31,890 nt of DNA from a virus, in IMG/VR virus record IMGVR_UViG_3300048777_000032, positions 1 through 31,890 of that record; one strand, written 5' to 3'. Each line of letters opens with the position of its first letter. Positions within the stretch are counted from its first letter, which is position 1. The notes beneath the pieces were generated by a model. That model was not told where the DNA came from. It searched no databases and saw only the letters and a list, made by a program, of their open reading frames with translations. This document shows, in pieces, positions 7,121 to 14,689 of this stretch. The position numbers and the translations under genes were made by a program.

Positions 7121-7144
7121 GGGGCGGAATTACCCGCCCCTTTT
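7121..7144 (+). terminator. GC-rich hairpin with T4 tail on the plus strand
   Basis: GGGGCGG (7121-7127) pairs with CCGCCCC (7134-7140) around a 6-base loop. TTTT follows on the plus strand, while on the minus strand the hairpin is preceded by AAAA and followed by GCATTT. It lies between two minus-strand virion genes. It could be a weak minus-strand terminator or an mRNA processing/stability stem, or it could block antisense transcription. Confidence 0.5.
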
Positions 7145-7146
7145 CG

Positions 7147-8001
7147 TTAGTCTTGAACAACCGAGCAGGCGTAACCAAGTTCAATCTTGAACAGATTGCT
7201 AACCAATGGTAGGTCAATTGCCAAACCAATGGTCGTGCTCGTTACGGCTGTCGTGGCGGTAGGAACATCCACAACACCACCAGTTGTCGGCTGGACTACA
7301 ACTCCAGTTGCTGCCGCTCCGGTAAATGGAGTAACCTTTCCGAGTACCGTAGCTGTTCCAAGTTCCTGAATGAATCCGTAGTTGCCCGGAGTGATCGAAT
7401 TCAAGAATACAACCGGACGAACCGCAACTCCTGTTACTCCAACCTGATCGAAGCTAGTAACGATGTTAGGAGACGTATCCAACTGAGCCGCAACCGTTCC
7501 GCCAATCGTTCCCGTAACCGTAAGCGGGAAAGTAGGAACAGAGTTGTATCCGAAGCCGGGATTCAGAACAGAGACTGCGGTGATTGTTCCACCTGAGCCA
7601 ACTACTACCTGAATGACTGCACCTAATCCACCATTGCCCAACGTGGCAGCAATCGGATAGGTTCCAGCTATCGCTCCAGTACCAGCAGCGGTGATAACTA
7701 CCGTCTTGACCATTCCGGAACTTCCACCTGCACGCAGATAGCCAACGGTGCCCGTCTTGACGTTCGCAGCCGTAGCACCAGAGTCAACAAGCACTAGACG
7801 ATAGCGCCCGCTATACAGAATGCCATTGACCCCGAAGGATGCATTTGCAGCTTCCTCATTGGTCGCGTCAAAAAAGTCGCCAAGGTTCAAGCCGCCTGCC
7901 GCGACAGGCTGACCGGAGTCAGGATCGGTGAGTCCGGTAGGCGAAGTGAAGTTCGCGTTGTTCCAAGCGCCCCACGTCGGAAGTGATTGAAGATTTGGCA
8001 T
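7147..8001 (-). CDS. Putative head decoration protein with an inserted beta module
   Basis: This 284-residue protein starts MPNLQSLPTWGAWNNANF after AAGGAG. It follows the capsid gene, apart from the intervening nuclease, the usual place of a head-decoration or stabilising protein. The C-terminal half (TPGNYGFIQELGTATVLGKV ... LGYACSVVQD) resembles small beta-rich decoration proteins of the DUF2190 kind. That assignment is from memory and moderate. Residues about 98-172 are a Gly/Thr/Val-rich module (GTYPIAATLGNGG ... VLNPGFGYNSVPTF) also found in the protein at 4193-4969, and appear inserted into the fold. No signal peptide or Cys cluster is present. Confidence 0.65.
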   Translation of the reverse strand: MPNLQSLPTWGAWNNANFTSPTGLTDPDSGQPVAAGGLNLGDFFDATNEEAANASFGVNGILYSGRYRLVLVDSGATAANVKTGTVGYLRAGGSSGMVKTVVITAAGTGAIAGTYPIAATLGNGGLGAVIQVVVGSGGTITAVSVLNPGFGYNSVPTFPLTVTGTIGGTVAAQLDTSPNIVTSFDQVGVTGVAVRPVVFLNSITPGNYGFIQELGTATVLGKVTPFTGAAATGVVVQPTTGGVVDVPTATTAVTSTTIGLAIDLPLVSNLFKIELGYACSVVQD

Positions 8002-8020
8002 TGCTGTTCTCCTTGTGCTG

Positions 8021-8572
8021 CTAAAACTTTGTTACTTCTAAAACTTGTTCTACAGAACTTTCAATCAACTCGCTGCTCATAGCTTCCACATCGAGCAAGT
8101 CCCAGCGATCTTCCATATCCCGCAAACGCCCTTCAGTCATCTTCTGGGCATACTTCTTATTTTGTGAATTGCTTTCATAGCCACGGTGTGTAAACCAAAC
8201 CGTCTGTCCTGCTCCCTTTGTAGGGAGAATGAAAAACCGATTTTCGTCGATACCCCAAAGAATAAAGAAGTCTGCAACTTCAGAGTATGGACGCAGAGCG
8301 GATTTACGGTATCTCTTAGAGAGGCTATCCCATGCTCCGCGTTGCAAGTTGAAAAGATAACCGGGATACTGGAAAGCCTTCGAGTGAACTCTTAGGTGAG
8401 AGCATTTAACTTGAATGCGTAGCCCGTTTCCAAGCATGACATCGAAGCCGCCATCGACAGCAGGAAACATCACATTATGGCCCAAGAGAGACAGTTTTGA
8501 CGCCACCGCATATTCCGCAGCCTTAGCCTTCAACTGAAACTCGTTTCCGAATTGTGATATCTTCTTTGTCAT
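8021..8572 (-). CDS. PD-(D/E)XK nuclease, intron/homing-endonuclease type
   Basis: The start at 8572 (183 residues, MTKKISQFGN) is supported by AGGAG; the longer frame to 8614 lacks this. The N-terminal half has AAEYAVASKLSLLGHNVMFPAVDGG, then FDVMLGNGLRIQVKCS: Asp44 and Gln54-Val-Lys56 form the D-Xn-(E/Q)-X-K catalytic core, with Glu20 in the first helix. This layout matches PD-(D/E)XK endonucleases associated with group I introns and free-standing homing genes. It sits between the capsid and decoration genes, where such enzymes often insert, on the same strand as its host operon. The cut site is unknown. A housekeeping role in DNA repair or recombination cannot be excluded. Confidence 0.75.
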   Translation of the reverse strand: MTKKISQFGNEFQLKAKAAEYAVASKLSLLGHNVMFPAVDGGFDVMLGNGLRIQVKCSHLRVHSKAFQYPGYLFNLQRGAWDSLSKRYRKSALRPYSEVADFFILWGIDENRFFILPTKGAGQTVWFTHRGYESNSQNKKYAQKMTEGRLRDMEDRWDLLDVEAMSSELIESSVEQVLEVTKF

Positions 8573-8616
8573 TGGTTGATTTCTCCTAGTTACAGTATAA
8601 AGTACTGCAACCAAGA

Positions 8617-9861
8617 TTACGAGCTAAACCCAAAAGAATAAGCATTATGGCGTGGCTGAGCGCAGTAGAGGTTGATTCCCAAGCGCATCATGATGCCGTC
8701 CACCGAAACGTTGTTCTGCTGCGGAACACGGCGCACGCCAAACTTGAACCCAGACTTGTTTGTCGGACGAACCTTGAAGCTCTCAGGCTCAAGGAAGTAC
8801 AACGCTTCTGAAGGCTGAATGGTTGTGTTCGACGGTAGACCAGAGTTGGTTCGCGAGAAGTTGATTGCTCCACCCTGCGCGTTCGTGAACTGAGGCGTCG
8901 TGAATGGAATCGTCGCGGTGCTCGATCCTACGCCGTCCACCAAGCTCGTGTTACCAGCCGCTCCGCCTGCTGCCTGACCCAGAGGAATGTAATACTGGGC
9001 GGTTGCCGATGGCGCGAGAGGATCAGAGTAGATTTCTACGCCGTTGTAGCTGAAGGCTACCCACTCAAGATCGTGCTTCTTCAACTGGATGTCACGGCGC
9101 TGCGCATCGAGCGCAATCGCGATAGCCGCAAAGCCGAAGCCGTTCGTGATGCCCAGCGTAGGCTTGCCACCGCAGGTTGTGATCTGTGTCCAGAGCTTCT
9201 GCAAGGAAGCAACGTCGATCTGTCCTGTTCCGCCCGAGGCTGTTCCGAGATACTGAGGCGTCGAGTTCCATGTGATGCCGACGTTCCCATTCCTCGTCTG
9301 CCCGCCGTAGGTCGTATAGCGGTTGCCGTAGAGCGAAGGATCGATGCCGTTATTCAGCGCCTCATCCAGCCCGTTCGAGCACTTGATGCGGTTGTCGCTG
9401 ATGGTCGCATTGTTTGCCTGCCCGTGACGGAAGGAGTCCATTTCGAGCATGGTGTTGATGTTCATCACCATGTTCTCCATATAGAGACCGTACACGTCTG
9501 CAATCTTCGCAGGGCCGGAGTTAATCACGCCGCCCGTACCTGAGCCGTCGTCCATTTCCCACTCGTCCATCGGGAACCACGAGACATACAGCTTCGGATA
9601 GAACTTTACCTTGGTGTCGATCTGCTGACGAGTCAGCGTAACCGTCTGTCCGGGATTGACAGCCGCGCCCTGAGCACGACCGTACTGGATGACTTCCGTC
9701 ATGCCAGCGCCGCCAAGGAAGTCTTCCCACACGCCCGCCCTGCGCAGCTTTGCTTGGAACGGAGTGTCAACGAATAACTGATTCCACACTACGTCACGTC
9801 TTACGCTTTCGAGGTTGTTGGCTGTTATTTCCCCGAACTGTGGATCATTTGGAAGGCTCAT
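8617..9861 (-). CDS. Major capsid protein
   Basis: This 414-residue protein forms the phage head shell. Features typical of HK97-fold coat proteins of podovirus-like phages are WNQLFVDTPFQAKLRRAGVWEDFLGG near the N terminus and GQTVTLTRQQIDTKVKFYPKLYVSWFPM. A long middle domain and a C-terminal FLEPESFKVRPTNKSGFKFGVRR...DGIMMRLGINLYCAQPR block follow. It lies immediately downstream of an Ala/Glu-rich scaffold gene and has AGGAG upstream. The first 24 residues include DPQFGEITANNLESV, which recurs at the start of the 76-residue basic protein at 5769-5999. I assign it from gene order and overall pattern; no single catalytic motif exists. Confidence 0.88.
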   Translation of the reverse strand: MSLPNDPQFGEITANNLESVRRDVVWNQLFVDTPFQAKLRRAGVWEDFLGGAGMTEVIQYGRAQGAAVNPGQTVTLTRQQIDTKVKFYPKLYVSWFPMDEWEMDDGSGTGGVINSGPAKIADVYGLYMENMVMNINTMLEMDSFRHGQANNATISDNRIKCSNGLDEALNNGIDPSLYGNRYTTYGGQTRNGNVGITWNSTPQYLGTASGGTGQIDVASLQKLWTQITTCGGKPTLGITNGFGFAAIAIALDAQRRDIQLKKHDLEWVAFSYNGVEIYSDPLAPSATAQYYIPLGQAAGGAAGNTSLVDGVGSSTATIPFTTPQFTNAQGGAINFSRTNSGLPSNTTIQPSEALYFLEPESFKVRPTNKSGFKFGVRRVPQQNNVSVDGIMMRLGINLYCAQPRHNAYSFGFSS

Positions 9862-9896
9862 TGTTTCTATCTCCTAATTGCCTAAAACTTTTTATA

Positions 9897-10883
9897 CTAA
9901 GCTGCTGTGCTTGCTTCTTCATTCGCTGCAATACTGGTCTGAATATCCTTACGCATTGCAACCTGCCGCTCTTCGCGAGAACCATAATTCAATGGGTCCT
10001 TACGTGTTCCTTCTGCAACAGCTTTCTTTATATCTGGGTACTCACTGATCGCCGCACGGCGTACATCAGGATTGTTCCCACCACGCTCAGAAATTGTCTT
10101 AGCCTGCTCTTCGAGCTTCTTCTGCCACTCAGCGTCCTTCGCTTTCATCTTCTCCTCGTAAGGAGCGACGGCGGCGGCGGCGATGCTGGCTGTTTTTTCT
10201 GCCTCAGCCTTAGCCTGCAATCCAGCAGCCTTGGTTGGGAAGTCATACTTGCGAGCTACATAATCACGGAAAGGAAGCTTATTGGCTGTTGCTTCCTGAG
10301 CCAAGTTACTGATCGAATCAGGAAGGAACTGACCACCGGACAAGCGCTGATACTCCTGTAGCGCCCAGACTGAGTTATCCAGTCCTTTGCCGAGACGATC
10401 TTCCACATCTTCCATACGAAACGTTGGGCTACCGGGTGTCCCACCACCGCCTGCTACAAATTGTCCTCCGGCATTGCGCACTGGAGGAGTCACAGCGGAA
10501 GGAGTAAATAAGGGAGCGTCAGAGGCGATAAACCCAGACTCTTTCGCAGCCTTATTCTGTTCTTGATAGAAAGCCGCAAGCGCCTTAGAATTGGCAATCT
10601 CAGCTTGCAGAGCCTTCTCTTTGTCTTCCCATCCCGTCAACGACGGCATGATGGTGTCGTTGTAGAATTCTGAGTTGGCTCGCTGCGCTAATTCAGCAGC
10701 GTCCTGTGATGCCTTCGCCGCGATTCTTTCCGCCGCCGCCGTCTTAGCAGACTCTGCTGCGGCTGTGCGCTCCGCTTCGGCGGTCGTCAACACGCCAGTG
10801 AACGCGGCTACAGCCTTCGCATCCAAAGCTGCAATCTGCTCTGTGGTCAAACCGGATTGGAGTAGAATTTCTGCGACTGTCAT
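9897..10883 (-). CDS. Head scaffolding protein
   Basis: The 328-residue protein is rich in Ala, Glu, Lys and Gln with long predicted helices (AEAERTAAAESAKTAAAERI, KAKDAEWQKKLEEQAKTI). It is split by a flexible Gly/Pro segment near 135-155 (GGQFVAGGGGTPGSP), an acidic-helical layout typical of phage scaffolds. Scaffolds guide capsid assembly and then leave the prohead. Location directly before the major capsid gene, with a 35-base gap holding the capsid ribosome binding site, supports the call. CCGGGAG precedes its own start. No protease motif is visible. Confidence 0.8.
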   Translation of the reverse strand: MTVAEILLQSGLTTEQIAALDAKAVAAFTGVLTTAEAERTAAAESAKTAAAERIAAKASQDAAELAQRANSEFYNDTIMPSLTGWEDKEKALQAEIANSKALAAFYQEQNKAAKESGFIASDAPLFTPSAVTPPVRNAGGQFVAGGGGTPGSPTFRMEDVEDRLGKGLDNSVWALQEYQRLSGGQFLPDSISNLAQEATANKLPFRDYVARKYDFPTKAAGLQAKAEAEKTASIAAAAVAPYEEKMKAKDAEWQKKLEEQAKTISERGGNNPDVRRAAISEYPDIKKAVAEGTRKDPLNYGSREERQVAMRKDIQTSIAANEEASTAA

Positions 10884-10919
10884 ATTGGTATATCTCCCGG
10901 AACTCTAATTACTGGTTAC

Positions 10920-11222
10920 TTACTGCGCTGACTGACTTGGAGAACTTGGCTGTGAAGGACTTACCATAGCCGTTTGCATTTCCTGAATACCCTCGCTCAC
11001 CTTACCTGCTCCCGATGCCAAACGCGGGTCTGAAGCTGCCATCTGTTTAGCAGTCTGATACCAACGAGCGAGAAGCATTTGAAGTGGATTTGCAGGGGCT
11101 GAGGAAGGAGAAGGTTGCTGACCACCGTCTCCACCTTGTGGGGCTGAGGCCGCTCCGCCAGCATCCGGTGGAGGAGTGGAGCCTTGCTGTTGCTGTGGGT
11201 CAGGCATTGGAGCTGCGGCCAT
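10920..11222 (-). CDS. Pro/Gln-rich small protein upstream of the scaffold
   Basis: The 100-residue protein starts MAAAPMPDPQQQQGS. It has a disordered Pro/Gly/Gln/Ser-rich first half, a short amphipathic helix (LQMLLARWYQTAKQMAAS) and a Gln/Ser-rich tail. GAGGAACAA before the ATG supports translation. It lies between the 37-residue basic protein and the scaffold in the late operon, so a head-assembly accessory is plausible. No family is recognised. Confidence 0.6.
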   Translation of the reverse strand: MAAAPMPDPQQQQGSTPPPDAGGAASAPQGGDGGQQPSPSSAPANPLQMLLARWYQTAKQMAASDPRLASGAGKVSEGIQEMQTAMVSPSQPSSPSQSAQ

Positions 11223-11249
11223 TTGTTCCTCACAAAAAAATCCATCGTT

Positions 11250-11288
11250 GGCGTAATAACAGCCGCACCCCTTATGAGAGTGCGGCTG
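11250..11288 (-). terminator. Terminator-like hairpin after the 37-residue gene
   Basis: CAGCCGCAC (11260-11268) pairs perfectly with GTGCGGCTG (11280-11288), a 9-bp GC-rich stem with an 11-base loop. On the minus strand it follows the 37-residue gene by only 6 bases and is followed by TTATTA. A further T7 run occurs near 11234-11240. The U-tract is imperfect, so it may attenuate rather than fully stop late transcription. Confidence 0.55.
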
Positions 11289-11294
11289 TCAGGA

Positions 11295-11408
11295 TTACTT
11301 GCGGACTACTGCCTTTTTGCTGTGAAGAACCTTGCGGGCAGACTTGCGGCTCTTCTTGGTGCTCTTCTTTGCGATGTGTTCTGCGGAAATCTTATGACGC
11401 TTGGCCAT
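11295..11408 (-). CDS. 37-residue highly basic peptide
   Basis: The peptide starts MAKRHKISAEHIAKKSTKK and is about 40 percent Lys/Arg, ending SKKAVVRK. The start is firmly indicated by AAGGAG with eight-base spacing; upstream in-frame codons lie in the structured leader and look noncoding. It is the first gene after a possible promoter (11535-11564) and is followed by a strong hairpin. Composition recalls protamine- or histone H1-like DNA-condensing peptides, or a small internal head protein. That is inference only. Confidence 0.65.
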   Translation of the reverse strand: MAKRHKISAEHIAKKSTKKSRKSARKVLHSKKAVVRK

Positions 11409-11411
11409 GAT

Positions 11412-11482
11412 AGGCTCCTTGTGGGTTTTTCCGGAAGAAGCCAATAAAATGGCCCCACACCGGAGTTCCGGTATTGGAGCCT
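11412..11482 (-). promoter_or_regulatory. Leader stem that can sequester a ribosome binding site
   Basis: In the minus-strand transcript AGGCTCC (from 11482-11476) is complementary to GGAGCCT (from 11418-11412), which contains part of the AAGGAG site of the 37-residue gene. Between them lies a compact ACCGGA/TCCGGT hairpin (about 11458-11471). The long leader could switch between open and closed forms. Confidence 0.4.
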
Positions 11483-11534
11483 CAATAGCATCCACGCAAC
11501 GTGGGTATTAAGCATCTCACTAATTTCAATTCCA

Positions 11535-11564
11535 AAGGTAAGGCTAAAAGGTTGTTTGTGTCAA
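11535..11564 (-). promoter_or_regulatory. Candidate sigma70-type promoter for the late head genes
   Basis: A perfect TTGACA (11564-11559) is followed after 18 bases by TACCTT (11540-11535), a 3/6 match to the -10. It would give a leader of about 120 bases before the 37-residue gene. No other gene occupies this stretch. The weak -10 keeps confidence modest. Confidence 0.4.
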
Positions 11565-11598
11565 GCGATATTGTAAATTATTTTTAATAGCGCAGGAA

Positions 11599-11841
11599 TT
11601 ATGCCATTTCCCTAGTTCCCACGCCGATAATTTTTCTAACATCCTCAGATTTTTTCTCTGAAATATGTGTTTTCTGCTCAATATTCACGCCCATTATCCC
11701 CCCTTGATTATAAACGGCGACAATCTTTCCTGTGGCTTTAGAGGAGCGCATGAGGGAATCAAGAGCGTTAAGGTCAGTGGGCAAGGAAATAACCACCTCA
11801 GTAGTAAGGACATCCTTCTGCGACTTAATATTGATTGGCAT
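11599..11841 (-). CDS. Small protein between portal and head-assembly genes
   Basis: The 80-residue protein starts MPINIKSQKDVLTTEVVISL, with AGGAG ten bases upstream. It has a charged, mixed alpha/beta composition with DLNALDSLMRSSKATGKIVAVYNQGG in the middle and no Cys, signal or membrane segment. Its position just after the portal gene suggests a virion morphogenesis accessory. No family is recognised. Confidence 0.55.
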   Translation of the reverse strand: MPINIKSQKDVLTTEVVISLPTDLNALDSLMRSSKATGKIVAVYNQGGIMGVNIEQKTHISEKKSEDVRKIIGVGTREMA

Positions 11842-11900
11842 TTACTGTTATCTCCTGTGGTTCCCAGATGCTATTTACAATTTACGAATCGCGAACTACC

Positions 11901-13994
11901 TTATCCGCTCTGACTAACTACTGACCGTGGTTCCCCGCCCTTGGCTCCTTTTTGCTTCACACGAGGGGCTTTAGTCCCACTAGCGGGCCTTCCACCACCA
12001 TGCGGTTTAGCTCCACCAGCATCTCCACCGCCCTGCAACTCCTGAGGATCAATTCCCAGTTTCTTCATTGTCTGCATGAGGTCAATCTGAGCAAACATCT
12101 TGAGTTTAGCGAGTTTTTCATCTTCTTTAAATGACTGCTCCTGCTCGCCCTCGGCATTATTAATGTCCATCGCCTTCATGATCGTAATCCATGAAATTGG
12201 TGCGCCGCCCTTCTTTAATTGCAGCAGCATCAATTGGTACTGCACCTGAGTTACCTTGAGCAGTGTGCTTGGAACCGAGACTAGCCTGATCTGCTTTACA
12301 AACCACCTAGCCCGTTCGAGTTGCGTATACTTCGATTCCGTTTCCGGGAATCCAGCACCTACCATCTCATCTGGTAAGTGGCTAGGAACGAGGTCGTTTG
12401 GGTTGTAGTCAAACGTCTCCGCAGCCATATTCTCCGGACCTACATATTCCATGATCCTTTGAGTGTCAAACCATTGAAGAATAAGATACTTCATCCTAAG
12501 CCCGACAGATTTATTCGCCTTCTCAACCCTAGCTGCAATGCCTTTTCCTACCGGCCCAATAGTTTCCATCATCTTGTCGGCAGTATCTGAGGCGATCTGG
12601 AGTTTCATGTTCGCGCCGAGACTTCCCAAATCTTCCAGACCGAGTTGCTTACCTTCCTTCTCGTTGAGGTATTTCAGGTAGTTGAAATGCTCACTTCCTA
12701 CGCGAACCTCATCCGGCAGAATCGATTGGAATGTTTCCTTCGGCTTTCCATCTACTCCTAGCCGCACATCCGGCTCGAAGATGTCGAAGTGCTCAATCTT
12801 AGGTCCACCTGTATCCGTATGGTTGTAGCCCATTGGTGGATTCATGGTGGCGGTCAGGACTTGATCCATCAACCGCTCATGCTTCCTGATTGTCGTTTCA
12901 ATGCTGGCTACGTCGCCTACGATAGACCGTCCTAGCGGCTCCCATGCCCAGTCATCCACCGTGTACTGGATAATTGGCATACGAGGGTCCCAGTCGAAAG
13001 CTGGACCGTCGTACATAGGCTTACCCATACCCGTTGAGGTAATGATGAGCCGCAGATTTGGGTATACCCGGCAATGCTCTGGTCCGGCAGGTATATAGTA
13101 TGGTTCCCCATTCCTCATCCCTCCAAAGATTCTTTGGCCAACATACGGGACACGGTAGAACCATGTGGTCCCAACGTCTCCCATTGGGAGTTCGTATCCT
13201 GTGTTGTTGATCCTCAAGTCCCGCACGAAGGTGTAACGGATTTCGGCGTAGAGATTGCCAAATGTCCTGCCCACATCTCCGTAACGGTTCCTCTCCGCAT
13301 AATCGACTCGCTGCGCCTGCATCCGCGTCTGGTAGTTCCGACGCATCCCCACCGTCTGAATATCTCTTTGAAAGAGTGGAAACCGTCCATGCGCCTCCGC
13401 AATAGGCATGTAATCGTAGATTGTGACCGCGTAGGCATCCTGAATATCATTGGTGCGGGAAGGAATCTGGGTAGGAATCACGTCTAATAGTCCTAGCGCG
13501 TCAAATTCCATCCTCCTCTCGCCGTACCCGTACTCCGTCGCTCTAACCTTCGGCCACAGATATCCAATCCCCATAACGGAGGCATATTGCAGGACTTTGA
13601 GGATTTGAAAGGGGAAATCGCTTTCGAGATAAACGCATTTGCTGACTTTCGTCAACATCTCGGACATTTTCTTGTAGCTTGGGTTATCCGACCCATAACC
13701 CGCAATTTCTCTAACCTGCGCCAGTGTCTCGCAGAACTTCCGAATATCGTATTTGAGATTATTTGTTACGAGGCTGGAGCGGCATTTATCGTTGAATACC
13801 GCATTAAACACCCGCAAATTCTTGGGCAAATCCTTATAGCATTTCTGCGCTTCTAGAAAACCTTCACCTTCCTGAATTTGAGATTCTACCCACGCGTAAA
13901 TCTCTTCAGGATGGGAAATGAAGAACGGTGCCTGCCAACTACTAGTTTCGTTTTTATCGCGAAACCAAGACGAGCTTTCTCCCATTATTGGCAA
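11901..13994 (-). CDS. Portal protein
   Basis: The 697-residue protein should form the dodecameric ring through which DNA enters and leaves the head. Supporting features are its size, its position between the terminase and the scaffold/capsid genes, and DVASIETTIRKHERLMDQVL followed by TATMNPPMGY, a region I associate with portals of podovirus-like phages. A basic, Gly/Lys-rich disordered tail follows (about 650-697). The start is uncertain: the TTG at 13994 has GAGTG nearby, while the ATG at 13985 has no clear ribosome binding site. A promoter with a GCGC box lies 75-105 bases upstream. Confidence 0.85.
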   Translation of the reverse strand: MPIMGESSSWFRDKNETSSWQAPFFISHPEEIYAWVESQIQEGEGFLEAQKCYKDLPKNLRVFNAVFNDKCRSSLVTNNLKYDIRKFCETLAQVREIAGYGSDNPSYKKMSEMLTKVSKCVYLESDFPFQILKVLQYASVMGIGYLWPKVRATEYGYGERRMEFDALGLLDVIPTQIPSRTNDIQDAYAVTIYDYMPIAEAHGRFPLFQRDIQTVGMRRNYQTRMQAQRVDYAERNRYGDVGRTFGNLYAEIRYTFVRDLRINNTGYELPMGDVGTTWFYRVPYVGQRIFGGMRNGEPYYIPAGPEHCRVYPNLRLIITSTGMGKPMYDGPAFDWDPRMPIIQYTVDDWAWEPLGRSIVGDVASIETTIRKHERLMDQVLTATMNPPMGYNHTDTGGPKIEHFDIFEPDVRLGVDGKPKETFQSILPDEVRVGSEHFNYLKYLNEKEGKQLGLEDLGSLGANMKLQIASDTADKMMETIGPVGKGIAARVEKANKSVGLRMKYLILQWFDTQRIMEYVGPENMAAETFDYNPNDLVPSHLPDEMVGAGFPETESKYTQLERARWFVKQIRLVSVPSTLLKVTQVQYQLMLLQLKKGGAPISWITIMKAMDINNAEGEQEQSFKEDEKLAKLKMFAQIDLMQTMKKLGIDPQELQGGGDAGGAKPHGGGRPASGTKAPRVKQKGAKGGEPRSVVSQSG

Positions 13995-14069
13995 CTGACA
14001 CTCTAATCTCTCCCGGTCGCTTTGGTTCCCTAAGCCAAAACGAGTTTCTACAAATAGCTACTCCGAGAA

Positions 14070-14098
14070 AGTATAGCGCAGGTTTCTATATTCGTCTA
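14070..14098 (-). promoter_or_regulatory. Candidate promoter for the portal/late operon with GCGC box
   Basis: TAGACG (14098-14093), a 17-base spacer and TATACT (14075-14070) form a good sigma70-like promoter on the minus strand. The spacer ends in CCTGCGC, directly touching the -10. It is the same heptamer seen beside other promoter-like sites in this window. Confidence 0.55.
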
Positions 14099-14155
14099 TA
14101 AAATTATTTAGGCCGCGACAGGAAGGAAGTGCATCTCATCCCTTGAGGTACCTCT

Positions 14156-14368
14156 ATGCCCGGAATCATCGGTTTGCTTATCAGCCTCATCGTCCTTGCT
14201 ATTGTCCTTGCGGTCTTGTGGTGGATCATTACCATGATTCCTGTTCCCCCGCCGCTCGTTTGGATTATCCGCGTTATGTTCGCGTTGATCTGCCTGATCG
14301 CCCTTCTCAGTCTGCTGTTTGGCGGATGGACGTTCCCGTTTGCTGGTCACGGATACATAGGAAGATAG
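14156..14368 (+). CDS. Two-helix membrane protein, Thivi_2564-like, possible holin
   Basis: This 70-residue plus-strand protein starts MPGIIGLLISLIVLAIVLAV. It has two strongly hydrophobic segments (about 3-27 and 34-55) joined by the short loop PVPPPLV. The pattern resembles the Thivi_2564 family of small membrane proteins, and the size suits a class II holin. TTGAGG precedes the ATG. It is encoded against the flow of the surrounding genes and ends one base from the stop of the minus-strand gene at 14369. The minus-strand frame across it is low-complexity and very polar, as expected for an antisense shadow. The role is uncertain because another holin candidate lies beside the endolysin. Confidence 0.65.
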   Translation: MPGIIGLLISLIVLAIVLAVLWWIITMIPVPPPLVWIIRVMFALICLIALLSLLFGGWTFPFAGHGYIGR

Positions 14369-14689
14369 TTAGCTTCGATATTGTCCTATTCGCGCCAGAA
14401 CATTTCTAAGGACGCGTTCTTCCAACTCTCGTTCCTTCATCATGTCGAGAGTAGTTAGAACGCGGAACCTTTTTATGTCTGCAAACGTCACAGCAAACTG
14501 TCTTCCACAAGTAGGGCAGTGGCATCCTGATCCGAAGTACCACTGAAACCACGTCCCACATCCAAAGAATCCTGCGGGCTGACCTTGAAGCCTCAAAGCT
14601 ATCTTCTCAGCCCACTGCTCATCCGTCATGTCATCCTTGCCGCCGTCGCATTGGCGCTGCAAGAGGATCGGGCCGATTACCTTATTCAT
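14369..14689 (-). CDS. Cysteine-rich small protein coupled to the methyltransferase
   Basis: The 106-residue protein begins MNKVIGPILLQRQCDGGK and overlaps the methyltransferase stop by ATGA. Residues about 44-63 contain GCGTW...GSGCHCPTCGRQF, a likely zinc-binding knuckle, followed by a charged helix (LDMMKERELEERVLRNVLA). The coupling suggests it is made with the methyltransferase, but no functional link is known. No family is recognised. Confidence 0.6.
   Translation of the reverse strand: MNKVIGPILLQRQCDGGKDDMTDEQWAEKIALRLQGQPAGFFGCGTWFQWYFGSGCHCPTCGRQFAVTFADIKRFRVLTTLDMMKERELEERVLRNVLARIGQYRS

Noticed and set aside
9750-10361. A 203-codon plus-strand frame over capsid and scaffold genes
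   Set aside because: Cys/Leu/Ser-rich composition with no motif, opposite a well-supported scaffold gene; antisense shadow.
14108-14350. An 80-codon minus-strand frame rich in Asp/Lys/Gln
   Set aside because: It mirrors the two-helix membrane protein on the plus strand; the extreme polar composition is what antisense of a hydrophobic gene gives.
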